Below, piece by piece: positions 44,835 through 53,394 of a stretch of 64,000 nt of DNA. Source of the stretch: Flavobacterium sp. ACN2. Lineage in GTDB: Bacteria; Bacteroidota; Bacteroidia; Flavobacteriales; Flavobacteriaceae. The stretch spans positions 23,635 to 87,634 of the forward strand of contig NZ_MRCM01000022.1 of NCBI RefSeq assembly GCF_002303885.1, given 5' to 3'. The notes beneath the pieces are model-generated. The model made no database searches. It saw only the letters and a list, made by a program, of their open reading frames with translations, and was not told the DNA's origin. Made by a program: the position numbers and the translations under genes. The stretch's first letter is position 1. Each line of letters opens with the position of its first letter.

Positions 44835-45626
44835 TTAAATGGTTTTTAAAACACCACCATCTGCTCGTAGAGAAGCTCCATTTGTTGCCAGAGAAAGAGG
44901 GCTTGCAAGATAAGTGGCAAGCGATGCAATTTCAGTTGGATTTATAAAACGCTGCAATAAAGAATGCGGATTGGTTTGCTGTACAATGCTATTTTTCATT
45001 TGCTCCACTTCGATATTCTGAAGAGATGCTATGTGTTCTATAACAGCCGCAACTCCATCAGAATAAGTTGGTCCGCCTAGAATGGTATTTACGGTGACCT
45101 CTGTTCCAATGGTTAGTTTAGATAAGCCATTGCTCACAGCAGTCATTGCTGCTTTAGTCATGCCATAATGAATCATATTGCCAGGAATATTTACACCAGA
45201 TTCACTGCTTATAAAAATAATTCTTCCTGATTGCTTTTCCAGCATCTGTGGTAAAAGTTTCTTAGAAAGACGAACAGAACTCATCACATTAATTTCAAAT
45301 ATTTTATGCCAATCTTCATCTTCAATTTCTTCGAAGTTTTTTAGATTAAATTGGCCAACATTATTAATTAGAATATCGATGTTATTTAATTGGCCAAGTA
45401 GCGCGTCTATTTCCTCTTTTTTGCTAAAATCTGCTGCAATTCCGGACACGTTACAGTTTGGAAATTCAGTTTTCAATTTTTGAACTGCGAGATTTGTTTT
45501 TTCTTCACCTCTTCCGTTAATAATTACTTCTGCTTTTTCATTTAATAATTGTTGCGCAATTGCAAAACCAATTCCTTGGGTTGATCCGCTGATGAAAGCT
45601 TTTTTACCTTCTAATTTTAAATCCAT
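44835..45626 (-). CDS. SDR-family oxidoreductase controlled by the adjacent TetR regulator
   Basis: The 263-aa product is a classical SDR: cofactor motif SGSTQGIG (13-20), NNVG at about 88-91, catalytic serine region ISSESG, and Y154-x3-K158 in HYGMTKAAM. It is the 3' partner of the tetR gene, 49 nt away, on the same strand. A close copy of the tetR operator lies 15 nt before its ATG (45641-45662). That placement implies repression by the same TetR protein. The substrate is unknown but is likely a small hydrophobic ligand to which the TetR protein responds. Confidence 0.88.
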   Translation of the reverse strand: MDLKLEGKKAFISGSTQGIGFAIAQQLLNEKAEVIINGRGEEKTNLAVQKLKTEFPNCNVSGIAADFSKKEEIDALLGQLNNIDILINNVGQFNLKNFEEIEDEDWHKIFEINVMSSVRLSKKLLPQMLEKQSGRIIFISSESGVNIPGNMIHYGMTKAAMTAVSNGLSKLTIGTEVTVNTILGGPTYSDGVAAVIEHIASLQNIEVEQMKNSIVQQTNPHSLLQRFINPTEIASLATYLASPLSLATNGASLRADGGVLKTI

Positions 45627-45640
45627 TTTTTATTATTTAT

Positions 45641-45662
45641 TTTTGTAATGATTGATACATAA
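45641..45662 (-). promoter_or_regulatory. Second TetR-type operator, before the SDR gene
   Basis: On the plus strand the site reads TTTTGTAATGATTGATACAT followed by AA. It matches the tetR-upstream site at 19 of 22 positions and keeps both TTTTGTA and ATACA half-site edges. Confidence 0.65.
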
Positions 45663-45675
45663 ATCATCAAAAAAA

Positions 45676-46257
45676 TTAGCTGATGACAGCTAATTGCATT
45701 TCGATTTGATCTTTTAATATTTTCTTGTCAGGATACATTCTGCGGAGCGTATTAAGTCCGCACCAAAACGTAATGAGATATTTTCCTAGAACCTCAGGAG
45801 AAATTTTAGATTGTATGTTTCCTTTAGTCTGTTCCGTTTTTATGGTTGCTGTAAACATCTGTTCGACTTCTTTTAAAATCTGTACAGCATTTGCTTCTAG
45901 GTCTTCATCTATAAAAGTCATTTCGACGACTGTATTAGCGATAATACATCCTTTAAAATGTTCATTTGCGTCAGCTTCTGCAATACTTCTAAAAAAATCT
46001 TTAATTAATTCTAAAGGCGAATCACTTTTAGCAAGTTCATTTTTAAAAGCATTAAAAGCTAGTCTGCGTTCTTCAATAGCTTTTTTAAAAACTTCTTTTT
46101 TTCCGCCTTTAAAAGTATTGTAGAAGCTTCCGGCTCCAGCTCCAGTTGCTTTTTGTAAATCACTTAGCGAGGTTGCACTGTAGCCTTTCTGCCAAAAAAC
46201 TTCCTGAGCCTTTTTTATGATATTAGAATCTTCATAGATTGTGGGTCTGCCTCTCAT
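45676..46257 (-). CDS. TetR/AcrR-family transcriptional repressor
   Basis: The 193-aa protein begins MRGRPTIYEDSNIIKKA with a TetR helix-turn-helix (about 9-55; YSATSLSDLQKATGAGAGSF). A C-terminal ligand-binding and dimer domain follows. It would bind DNA as a dimer and release on binding a small ligand. A near-perfect palindrome lies 10 nt before the ATG and overlaps a perfect -7 box, which indicates autorepression. A second copy precedes the downstream SDR gene. A second SDR gene ends 77 nt upstream on the same strand and may also belong to the regulon. Confidence 0.9.
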   Translation of the reverse strand: MRGRPTIYEDSNIIKKAQEVFWQKGYSATSLSDLQKATGAGAGSFYNTFKGGKKEVFKKAIEERRLAFNAFKNELAKSDSPLELIKDFFRSIAEADANEHFKGCIIANTVVEMTFIDEDLEANAVQILKEVEQMFTATIKTEQTKGNIQSKISPEVLGKYLITFWCGLNTLRRMYPDKKILKDQIEMQLAVIS

Positions 46258-46266
46258 TTGATTTTA

Positions 46267-46288
46267 TTTTGTAACGATCGATACAAAA
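46267..46288 (-). promoter_or_regulatory. TetR operator before the tetR gene
   Basis: A 22-nt near-perfect palindrome with exact TTTTGTA / TACAAAA arms and a central CGATCG. One position pair is mismatched. It overlaps the -7 box at 46284-46291, so bound repressor would block the promoter. Confidence 0.75.
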
Positions 46289-46291
46289 TTA
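46284..46291 (-). promoter_or_regulatory. -7 promoter box of tetR
   Basis: TAATTTTG on the minus strand, a perfect TAnnTTTG, 26 nt before the ATG and partly covered by the operator palindrome. Confidence 0.55.
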
Positions 46292-46334
46292 TATAAAACT
46301 AATGATTCAGGCAATTTTTTTTTAATAGTATCCT

Positions 46335-47321
46335 TTAAGAAGATTTTTTAAGAACTAAAAATAAAGCGGCTGCGATGCCTAATCCCATAATTGCAGTTTT
46401 AGCAAAATTAGAATCTGTTTTTGAAGGCAGTTTCCCGTAGACTCGTAATGGCTCTTTCGAATTGGTAAGCACATTTCCAGGGTTGTTTTCCTTATTTTGG
46501 TTAAGTTTCATTTTTAGACGAAGTGCTGTCGATGCTGTATTACTAATTAATTTTGGAAACAATTTATAGGTAGTAGTAATGGCAGCTGCTTTAAAATCAG
46601 GAAACAAATCTTTTTTAGGATGTTTTGCCAAATAAACCATTTTAGTAGCAGTTTCGCGTGGATCAGAAGCAATAAAAGGAATTTTGATATCAAAACCCGA
46701 ATACTTGGCAGAGTGAAGATTTCCTGTAGAATTTTGTAATTGAGGATAGAGATTGCAAACATGAATATGTCTGCGATTAGAAATTTCTCCCTGCAAACAT
46801 TCCATCATACCTTTAATACCAAATTTTGATGCAGAATATACAGCACTGTAAGGCGCGGGCATAAAACCACCAATTGATATATTATTAATTAAAATACCGT
46901 GATTTTGATTTTTAAAAATTTTGATTGCGTTATAAGCTCCATGCATATATCCAAATAAATTGGTTTTTATAACCTGCTGATGAATTTCTAACGGAATTTC
47001 TTCAAATTTTCCACTTACCATCACTCCGGCATTATTGATCCAGATATCGATTTTACCGCTCATAGCGAGGGCTTCTGTGGCAACTTTCTCTACATCTTTG
47101 GCTATAGAAGTATCTGCCGAAACACCCACAACAGGAACATTGAATGCTCGGCAAAATTCTACAACTTCATTAATACCTTTCCAACCTCTGGCTGCTAGAA
47201 CTAAATTGCATCCTTCATGAGCAAAAGCTTCTGCGGCTGCACGGCCAACACCACTGCTTGCACCCGTTATAACAACTGTTTTTCCTTTTAGATCATTGGT
47301 ATATTTTCCTTCATTCTTCAT
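46335..47321 (-). CDS. SDR-family oxidoreductase with C-terminal membrane anchor
   Basis: The 328-aa product carries the SDR cofactor motif TGASSGVG (19-26), NNAG at 96-99 and a Y162-x3-K166 catalytic pair (YSASK), with a preceding ISIGG serine region. The family is usually about 250 aa. The extra 70 residues end in a hydrophobic helix (TAIMGLGIAAALFLVL) and a basic KKSS tail, so the enzyme is probably tethered to the inner membrane by its C terminus. It lies upstream of tetR on the same strand, and a shared role with the other SDR is possible. Confidence 0.86.
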   Translation of the reverse strand: MKNEGKYTNDLKGKTVVITGASSGVGRAAAEAFAHEGCNLVLAARGWKGINEVVEFCRAFNVPVVGVSADTSIAKDVEKVATEALAMSGKIDIWINNAGVMVSGKFEEIPLEIHQQVIKTNLFGYMHGAYNAIKIFKNQNHGILINNISIGGFMPAPYSAVYSASKFGIKGMMECLQGEISNRRHIHVCNLYPQLQNSTGNLHSAKYSGFDIKIPFIASDPRETATKMVYLAKHPKKDLFPDFKAAAITTTYKLFPKLISNTASTALRLKMKLNQNKENNPGNVLTNSKEPLRVYGKLPSKTDSNFAKTAIMGLGIAAALFLVLKKSS

Positions 47322-47636
47322 ATCCTAAATATTAAAGTGCATAAAAGCGCATTTTTACTGCGGTGAATTACTCAAATTGCTTTTTTAGACAAGATGCGCT
47401 TTTCGTTTGTTCTGCTAGAACTACTTTTTAAGATATATTTTTTATCAGATGTTCGTGTACTGGATATTCTATTTTTTTGATTTAAAAAAAACATAGCAAG
47501 TAATTTAGCAACGAAATAGCTTTTTCGTCTAATTGAAATATAAAATTAGACGAAAACTATTCGCACGCTGTTATATAATTACGCTTGCTAATTGCTTAAT
47601 TAAGAGATTGCAAAAGGGCTTTGATTATGAAACTAT
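47322..47636. other. Gene-free stretch between SDR and DoxX-like genes
   Basis: AT-rich sequence without a convincing gene. The plus-strand frame at 47533-47724 overlaps the 3' end of the DoxX-like gene and has no recognisable feature. I see no promoter box that matches TAnnTTTG on the minus strand. Confidence 0.5.
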
Positions 47637-48461
47637 TTATCTAATCCTTACAAATTTTAGATTCTCAGTTTTGGTTGTAATAATTAGATCCGCTTTGTGC
47701 AAGATATATTTTCCTTTCAGATAGTTTTTTGTTTTATGCTGCGAGTTATTGTTCGTTTTTAAAGTTAAAGAATCTTTGGTAAACGAATATTCTCCATTTA
47801 CAATGCTATCTAGCCGATCTGTTTTGTTAATTTGAAAATTATTCATGATTTCAAAATGTAGCCTTTCTTTAGTTTGAAGATTTTCCCAAGTTCCGTAAAA
47901 ATCGTCTTGTGACATGTATTTGGTTTTCATAATACTGAACATAATAAAGAAACCAATAAATACAGCAGGAATATAAACGAATTTTATTACGCTAATCTTA
48001 TTCATCCATTTGGGTCTGTCACTGTTTTGATACAAGGGAGGTTCTTCCAAAAAATATTTTAGAAAAACTTTATAATCAGAAAATAGTACAAACAATGCCA
48101 TTAGGGTTAATATTATCGCAATTTCTTTTGCATTAATATCATAAGCAAAATCTGTTAGAAGAATATTGACCATAAAAGTTAGGAAAAGAATAATTCCTAT
48201 TCTTGTCGTTTTTCTAAAAAAGAGTAGAAACGAGCTTATAATCTGAGTAACAGCAATAACCATTGGATACCAATTGCAATAACCATAATAATACCAAGTA
48301 AGGCGAAAACCATCGAGAGAGCCAATTGGCATGTCGTACACGCTTGGCTGTGATACAAATTGGGTTTTTAATATTTTACCGTAAGCATATAAGATTATGA
48401 TGGTAGCTAGAAAGTATCTGCAAAAGGTGTGTAAAAAAAGATGGATTTTTTGCCAGTTCAT
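47637..48461 (-). CDS. DoxX-like membrane protein with lipocalin-like C-terminal domain
   Basis: The 274-aa product has about five hydrophobic helices in residues 10-180 (FCRYFLATIIILYAYGKILK; IILFLTFMVNILLTDFAY; IALILTLMALFVLF-like segments), arranged like DoxX family proteins. A soluble C-terminal beta-rich part (about 195-274) begins DFYGTWENLQTKERLHF and resembles lipocalin-like domains. DoxX-type proteins are associated with membrane redox balance, but the function here is not established. It follows the araC-type gene by 89 nt on the same strand. Confidence 0.7.
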   Translation of the reverse strand: MNWQKIHLFLHTFCRYFLATIIILYAYGKILKTQFVSQPSVYDMPIGSLDGFRLTWYYYGYCNWYPMVIAVTQIISSFLLFFRKTTRIGIILFLTFMVNILLTDFAYDINAKEIAIILTLMALFVLFSDYKVFLKYFLEEPPLYQNSDRPKWMNKISVIKFVYIPAVFIGFFIMFSIMKTKYMSQDDFYGTWENLQTKERLHFEIMNNFQINKTDRLDSIVNGEYSFTKDSLTLKTNNNSQHKTKNYLKGKYILHKADLIITTKTENLKFVRIR

Positions 48462-48550
48462 ATTTTTTGGGATTTTTTTGTTTTACATTATTTGGTATTG
48501 GGTAAAAGTATATGATCCCAAAATAGCAGAATTGTACAAATGGAAACTGT

Positions 48551-49351
48551 TTAGACAAACAGCCAAATATTTTCTTTTTCTGTATCTATATTTTTGAAAA
48601 ATATTTGTGGGTTCCTGTTTGTGAGCTCTTTAAAGTTTCGAATAAAATGAGATTGATCGTAAAAATCGTACTGTGATAACTCAGAAAAATTCTTGCTTTG
48701 TTTCTGTTTAAGGATTGAGTTTCTAAAACGATGAATTTTTCGGTACTCTGAAGGTGATTTGCCAATATGTTTTGTGAAGAGCTTATTCAAATATTGCCTG
48801 CTCATTTGATGTTTAAGAGCGATTTCTTCAATCTTTTCATCTGTTTCAATATCGGCAAGTATTTTTTCAATTAAAGAAAAATCTTTGACTTGTAATTTAG
48901 AAAGCAGATAATCTTCAAGCTCCTGACTTTGTCTGTCTTTGTCCAAATTGAAAATTTCAATCATTTTAGCATTAAAGTCAGGCATAAAAGTAAAATCCAA
49001 AATAGTACTTTCTGAAAAAATACTTTTTGAATCTGATAAAAATTGACTTATTCCTAATGGTTTAAAGTAAATTGTAACCTCATTTATAAGCTCTTTGTAA
49101 TGAATTTTAATGGGTTTGGTATAACGAGAAACTACACAAGTCATGATATTTTTATCTGGCGATGATTTTATAATGACTTCGTTATTTTGTATTTCAACAT
49201 CTAGATCTTCATTGGTGGTTAGAATGCAGAAATTATTAGGGAAAGTGAGATATTGTACAGAGCCCGAATTTTTATTTTTTGAAATAAAGTAATATCCTTC
49301 AATATATTTTTTTAAAATTTCATTTTTAGGCTGATAAAAATCCAGATTCAT
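48551..49351 (-). CDS. AraC-family transcriptional regulator
   Basis: The 266-aa protein has an N-terminal sensing region (about 1-150) that is beta-rich (SVQYLTFPNNFCILTTNED). A C-terminal AraC double helix-turn-helix (about 170-262) has KIEEIALKHQMSRQYLNKLF as the first HTH and FSELSQYDFYDQSHFIRNFK as the second. This FYDQSHFIRxFK signature is standard. The DoxX-like membrane gene is 89 nt downstream and is the natural target. The ligand is unknown. Confidence 0.9.
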   Translation of the reverse strand: MNLDFYQPKNEILKKYIEGYYFISKNKNSGSVQYLTFPNNFCILTTNEDLDVEIQNNEVIIKSSPDKNIMTCVVSRYTKPIKIHYKELINEVTIYFKPLGISQFLSDSKSIFSESTILDFTFMPDFNAKMIEIFNLDKDRQSQELEDYLLSKLQVKDFSLIEKILADIETDEKIEEIALKHQMSRQYLNKLFTKHIGKSPSEYRKIHRFRNSILKQKQSKNFSELSQYDFYDQSHFIRNFKELTNRNPQIFFKNIDTEKENIWLFV

Positions 49352-49405
49352 TTGTTCTCTTTGAGGTAATTGGTAAAAGGTTTATTCTTTTGGGAATAGT
49401 ATTGA

Positions 49406-49413
49406 CAAAACTA
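49406..49413 (-). promoter_or_regulatory. -7 promoter box of the araC-type gene
   Basis: TAGTTTTG on the minus strand matches TAnnTTTG, 54 nt before the ATG. No clear -33 element accompanies it. Confidence 0.4.
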
Positions 49414-50183
49414 AAGTAGCAAATTAAAAGTTTGCGCTATCGTTGTCTGTTCTTTTTTTAAATATAAAATTCGACAAAATAATACGAGCTTTAAACTCCT
49501 GCATAATAGAAATGCATTTATCAATTTGCACTATGGATAATTTGGACACAAAAATGGTTTCTTTTTATGATCATAAATGGTAATGAAAAATTCGGATTCA
49601 GAAGAGCACTTTATGGCAGTATGCAATTATCATTTTCGCAAACTGTTTTTTTTTGCATTTGTTTGTTTTGTGTGTGATAAAAAAGACTTATTAAATAATT
49701 AAAAAACAATGTTAAAATGTTGTTTTTCAATATATTTTATATATTTTTGTAAGGCATTTAGTATTTATTAGTGTTTTTTAAAATATTGGAATTGTTTTTT
49801 GGACAGCCTGCTTATTATGCGAGATGCTTTTTTTCGCTATTTATAGCATTACAATTTCCTAAATAGTATAGAATTTAGCCAGCGGGTGCATATTAAAAAC
49901 AATTACAGCATTTTTTTCCTTACCCCATTTCTTTAGTATTCCTATTTTGAATCTGCTATCAGCCAGACCCTATAAAAGCCTTAAGATTAAAGCAGTGCGC
50001 TTTAATATTCTCTACCACATTTTACACTCTGAAATTTAGTTTTTAAAGGCGTTTGTCCAAATTGGTCTTAAATGGTGATTTATAGTCTTTACGATCTTAA
50101 CAAATCTATTATTCTGGTAAAAATTTTATGGAGGCATTCGTTTTCGTAAGATAGCCGCCGCGTCCCTAAGTAAAATATAAAAT
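49414..50183. other. Gene-free stretch before the T9SS type B module
   Basis: I find no coding region in either strand. It is AT-rich in the left half and mixed in the right half. It contains a promoter-like pair at 49720-49749 far from any annotated start. No tRNA-like cloverleaf or strong terminator is visible. Confidence 0.5.
49720..49749 (+). promoter_or_regulatory. Promoter-like TTG-N19-TATTTTTG far upstream of the sprF-like gene
   Basis: TTG (49720-49722), a 19-nt spacer and a perfect -7 box TATTTTTG (49742-49749). It is 434 nt before the next ATG, so it would give either a very long leader or a small RNA. Confidence 0.4.
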
Positions 50184-51101
50184 ATGAGAACAAAATTATT
50201 TTTCTTCGTCATTCTGTTAGTTACATGTTCAGGGTATGCACAGCAAGATGCGCAGTACACACAGTATATGTACAATACAATAGCCATAAATCCTGCCTAT
50301 GCGGGTTCCCGTGGAGTATTTAGCGTATTTGGCCTTTACCGCACCCAATGGGTTGGTCTTGATGGAGCGCCAGAGACCAGCAGCTTCTCAATCAATACGC
50401 CAATAAATAATAGCAGATTAGGCATTGGAGCTTCATTGGTCAATGATAAAATTGGCCCTACAAATGAAAACAACATCTCAGTCGATCTGTCTTACACCAT
50501 TCAGACCTCTGCAGATTTTAAGCTTTCGTTTGGCATCAAAGGAACAGCAAATATCTTCAATTTAGATGTAAACAAATTAAATCCTGCAGATCAGGGCGAT
50601 CCTCAGTTTCAAGATTTAAACAGCAAGTTCTCTCCAAATGTCGGTGCCGGAGTCTACTGGCATTCTGACAAAGCATACATTGGCCTGTCTGTTCCAAACT
50701 TTATTGAAACAAACCGTTACGACGATAATGATGTTGCCATCTATAAAGACAGAATCAACTACTACCTAATTGGAGGCTACGTATTCGATCTTGACAAATA
50801 TCAGTATATAAAATTCAAGCCCGCCATTCTAGCCAAAATGGTCCAGGGGGCGCCATTGCAGGTAGATGTCTCTGCGAATTTTATGTTCTATGATAAATTT
50901 ATGATTGGCGCGGCCTACAGATGGAGCGCTTCATTAAGCGCTATGGTTGGGTTTCAGATCACAGACGGACTCTATTTGGGCTATGGCTACGATCGGGAAA
51001 CCACCAAATTGAACAATTACAATTCAGGCTCGCACGAGATCTTCCTGCGCTATGAATTCTTCTCAAACAAAGGCAAAATGACAACCCCTCGTTTCTTCTA
51101 A
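50184..51101 (+). CDS. PorP/SprF-family T9SS outer-membrane protein
   Basis: The 305-aa product has a signal peptide (to about residue 20, VTCSGYAQ) and the family opening QDAQYTQYMYNTIAINPAYA. SFSINTPI and about 14 amphipathic strands follow, ending LRYEFF, as in an outer-membrane barrel. SprF-type proteins are required for secretion of T9SS cargo with type B C-terminal domains; SprF serves SprB in F. johnsoniae. Its neighbours are a PorE-like protein 13 nt downstream and a type B adhesin. This is therefore the dedicated export partner of that adhesin, distinct from the general T9SS PorP. Confidence 0.92.
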   Translation: MRTKLFFFVILLVTCSGYAQQDAQYTQYMYNTIAINPAYAGSRGVFSVFGLYRTQWVGLDGAPETSSFSINTPINNSRLGIGASLVNDKIGPTNENNISVDLSYTIQTSADFKLSFGIKGTANIFNLDVNKLNPADQGDPQFQDLNSKFSPNVGAGVYWHSDKAYIGLSVPNFIETNRYDDNDVAIYKDRINYYLIGGYVFDLDKYQYIKFKPAILAKMVQGAPLQVDVSANFMFYDKFMIGAAYRWSASLSAMVGFQITDGLYLGYGYDRETTKLNNYNSGSHEIFLRYEFFSNKGKMTTPRFF

Positions 51102-51113
51102 AAATAAGGCATC

Positions 51114-53057
51114 ATGAAAAACTATACACTACTTTTCGCTGCAATAATAGGCGTTTTTTCATTCGGCAGCTATGCCCAGCAGGCAAAAATAAATGCTGCA
51201 GACAAAAAATATGACAGCTACGCTTATGTCGATGCGATAAAGACTTATGAAAAAGTTGCGGCCAAAGGCTACAGATCTGAAGACATGTTTAAAAAACTGG
51301 GAAATGCCTATTATTTCAATTCAGATTTCCAGAACGCGGCAAAATGGTACGGCGAATTATTTGCCATGAATCCAAATCCTGAGCCAGAGTACTATTTTAG
51401 ATATGCCCAATCTTTAAAATCAACTGGGGATATGACAAAGGCCAATAAGCTCTTAGAAGATTTTAATGCCATTTCAAAAAATGACAATAGAGGAAAACTT
51501 TATAAAGAAGATCTAAACTATCTGGACCAGATTAAAGCAAATTCTGGGAGGTACCAGATAGAAGACGCGGGCATTAACAGCAAATACTCCGATTACGGAT
51601 CATTTGTCTACAACAGCAAAATTTACTTTGCATCTGCCAGAGATACGGGAAATTTTATACAGCGCAAACACAAATGGACAGGAGAATATTTCACCAATAT
51701 TTATAATGCTGATCTGGATCCCGCAACGGGAACCGCTTCAAAAGTGAATAAATTTAAATCGGCTATTAATACCAAATTTCACGAAGCTTCTCCTGTTTTT
51801 ACCAAAGACGGAAAAACAGTCTATTTTACCAGAAACAACTATATTGACGGTAAAAAAGGCAAGGACGAAAGCAGGGTCACTTTAATCAAGCTTTATAAAG
51901 CGGAACTGGGAAAAGACGGCAAATGGACCAACATAGCAGAGCTTCCTTTCAACAGCAATAATTACAGCACAGGCCATCCGGCTTTGAGCCCAGATGAAAA
52001 GACACTTTATTTTGCTTCCGATATGCCGGGATCTTTTGGAGAATCCGATCTGTATAAAGTAACTATAAATTCAAATGGCGGGTTTGGCCCTCCGCAAAAT
52101 CTTGGAAACACGATTAATACGGAAGGAAAAGAAACATATCCTTACTTAACTTCTGAAAACGAGATTTATTTTGCGTCTGACGGGCATCCGGGTCTGGGAG
52201 GATTGGATGTTTTTGTGGCCAATATTGACAATAGCGGAAAAATAAGCAATATTCAGAATGTCGGGGCAGATGTCAATTCTCCAAAAGATGATTTCGCTTA
52301 CATTATTGATCCTGAAACCAGAAGAGGTTTTTTCACTTCCAACAAAGATGGCGGACAGGGCTCTGATGATATCTACAGGTTCTTAGAAACCAGAAGGCTT
52401 AAATGCATCCAACAGCTATACGGAATAATATCGGATGCAGAAACGGGGCTTGCGCTTCCGGGAGCAAAAGTCACTCTGTATGATGACCAGATGAACATTA
52501 AAAACTCTGCCGCTGCAGACGGTTCCGGGTTATACACTTTTGATGTTGAATGCGGAAAAACCTATTTCGTAAGAGCAGAAAAGCCAGAATTCGCTACAAA
52601 AGAAGTAAATATAACTATAGATAAAACAAGCGGCAAGACCAATCTTCCGATTGCACTTGAAAAATCAACCTGTAAGGTTACTGTGGGCGATGATTTAGGA
52701 AAATGTTTCGGAATCAAAATGATTTATTTTGATTTAGATAAATCTAATATTAGAACAGAAGCGGCGTTGGATCTAGAAAAAATACTCGTTGTTTTAAATG
52801 ATAATCCAAGTATGAAACTTGATATACGCTCTCATACAGACAGTAGAGCTTCTCATCAATACAACGAAGCTTTATCGGACAGAAGAGCCAAATCAACCAT
52901 TCAGTGGCTCATCAAAAACGGAATAGCGCCTAACCGATTAACAGGAAAAGGCTATGGCGAAACAGAATTGGTTAATAAATGCGCAGACGGCGTGCCATGT
53001 ACTGAAGCAGAACATCAGGCCAACAGACGAAGCGAATTTATTATCATCGCTCTGTGA
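51114..53057 (+). CDS. OmpA-family PorE-like protein with TPR, PD40 propeller and CNA-B-like domain
   Basis: The 647-aa product has a signal peptide (to about 21). A helical TPR-like region spans about 25-140. A PD40/WD40-like beta-propeller spans about 170-420 (SPVFTKDGKTVYFTRNNYID, ALSPDEKTLYFASDMPGSFG). A carboxypeptidase-regulatory-like domain spans about 432-510, and a C-terminal OmpA domain about 535-647. The peptidoglycan-binding signature is intact (IRSHTDSRAS, ALSDRRAKSTIQWL). This domain order is that of PorE, which links the T9SS outer-membrane ring to peptidoglycan. The gene is 13 nt after the sprF-like gene, so the pair forms one unit. Confidence 0.9.
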   Translation: MKNYTLLFAAIIGVFSFGSYAQQAKINAADKKYDSYAYVDAIKTYEKVAAKGYRSEDMFKKLGNAYYFNSDFQNAAKWYGELFAMNPNPEPEYYFRYAQSLKSTGDMTKANKLLEDFNAISKNDNRGKLYKEDLNYLDQIKANSGRYQIEDAGINSKYSDYGSFVYNSKIYFASARDTGNFIQRKHKWTGEYFTNIYNADLDPATGTASKVNKFKSAINTKFHEASPVFTKDGKTVYFTRNNYIDGKKGKDESRVTLIKLYKAELGKDGKWTNIAELPFNSNNYSTGHPALSPDEKTLYFASDMPGSFGESDLYKVTINSNGGFGPPQNLGNTINTEGKETYPYLTSENEIYFASDGHPGLGGLDVFVANIDNSGKISNIQNVGADVNSPKDDFAYIIDPETRRGFFTSNKDGGQGSDDIYRFLETRRLKCIQQLYGIISDAETGLALPGAKVTLYDDQMNIKNSAAADGSGLYTFDVECGKTYFVRAEKPEFATKEVNITIDKTSGKTNLPIALEKSTCKVTVGDDLGKCFGIKMIYFDLDKSNIRTEAALDLEKILVVLNDNPSMKLDIRSHTDSRASHQYNEALSDRRAKSTIQWLIKNGIAPNRLTGKGYGETELVNKCADGVPCTEAEHQANRRSEFIIIAL

Positions 53058-53207
53058 TTGCTAAAATATAGCATAAAGAAAAATACTGTAATAATTAAAA
53101 TTTATAGATAATAGGACAACATTAAACTCTGAAAATTCTGAACAGTGTTTTAACTCCATTAAGATAAAATGCAATTTGTCCCATTTGTTAATTTACTAAA
53201 CTATAAA

Positions 53208-53274
53208 ATTGTCTTATTCTGTTAGTTTTAAAATATTTAGAGGCTATATTATATTGAATATTAACTGAATTTTG
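53208..53274 (+). promoter_or_regulatory. Copy 3 of the shared surface-gene regulatory element
   Basis: ATTGTC (53208-53213), TTTTAAAATATTTAGAGG (from 53226) and GAATTTTG (53267-53274). The ATTGTC-to-GAnnTTTG distance is 59 nt, the same as in the two copies before the collagen-like genes. This is the most divergent copy. The adhesin gene starts 120 nt after the GAATTTTG box. The rest of 53,058-53,394 holds no gene that I can see. Confidence 0.55.
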
Positions 53275-53394
53275 CACGCCCTTTCTTCAAAGGAATTTAG
53301 AAAATTAAAACAGACAAATGCGACCTGACTTTTTAAAGCCTAATGATGGCTTACGAACATTTTGGAAATATTTGTTTAATAAAAAAGATATTTT

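Noticed and set aside
47533..47724. Plus-strand 63-codon frame overlapping the DoxX-like gene end
   Set aside because: No motif and overlaps a better supported gene.
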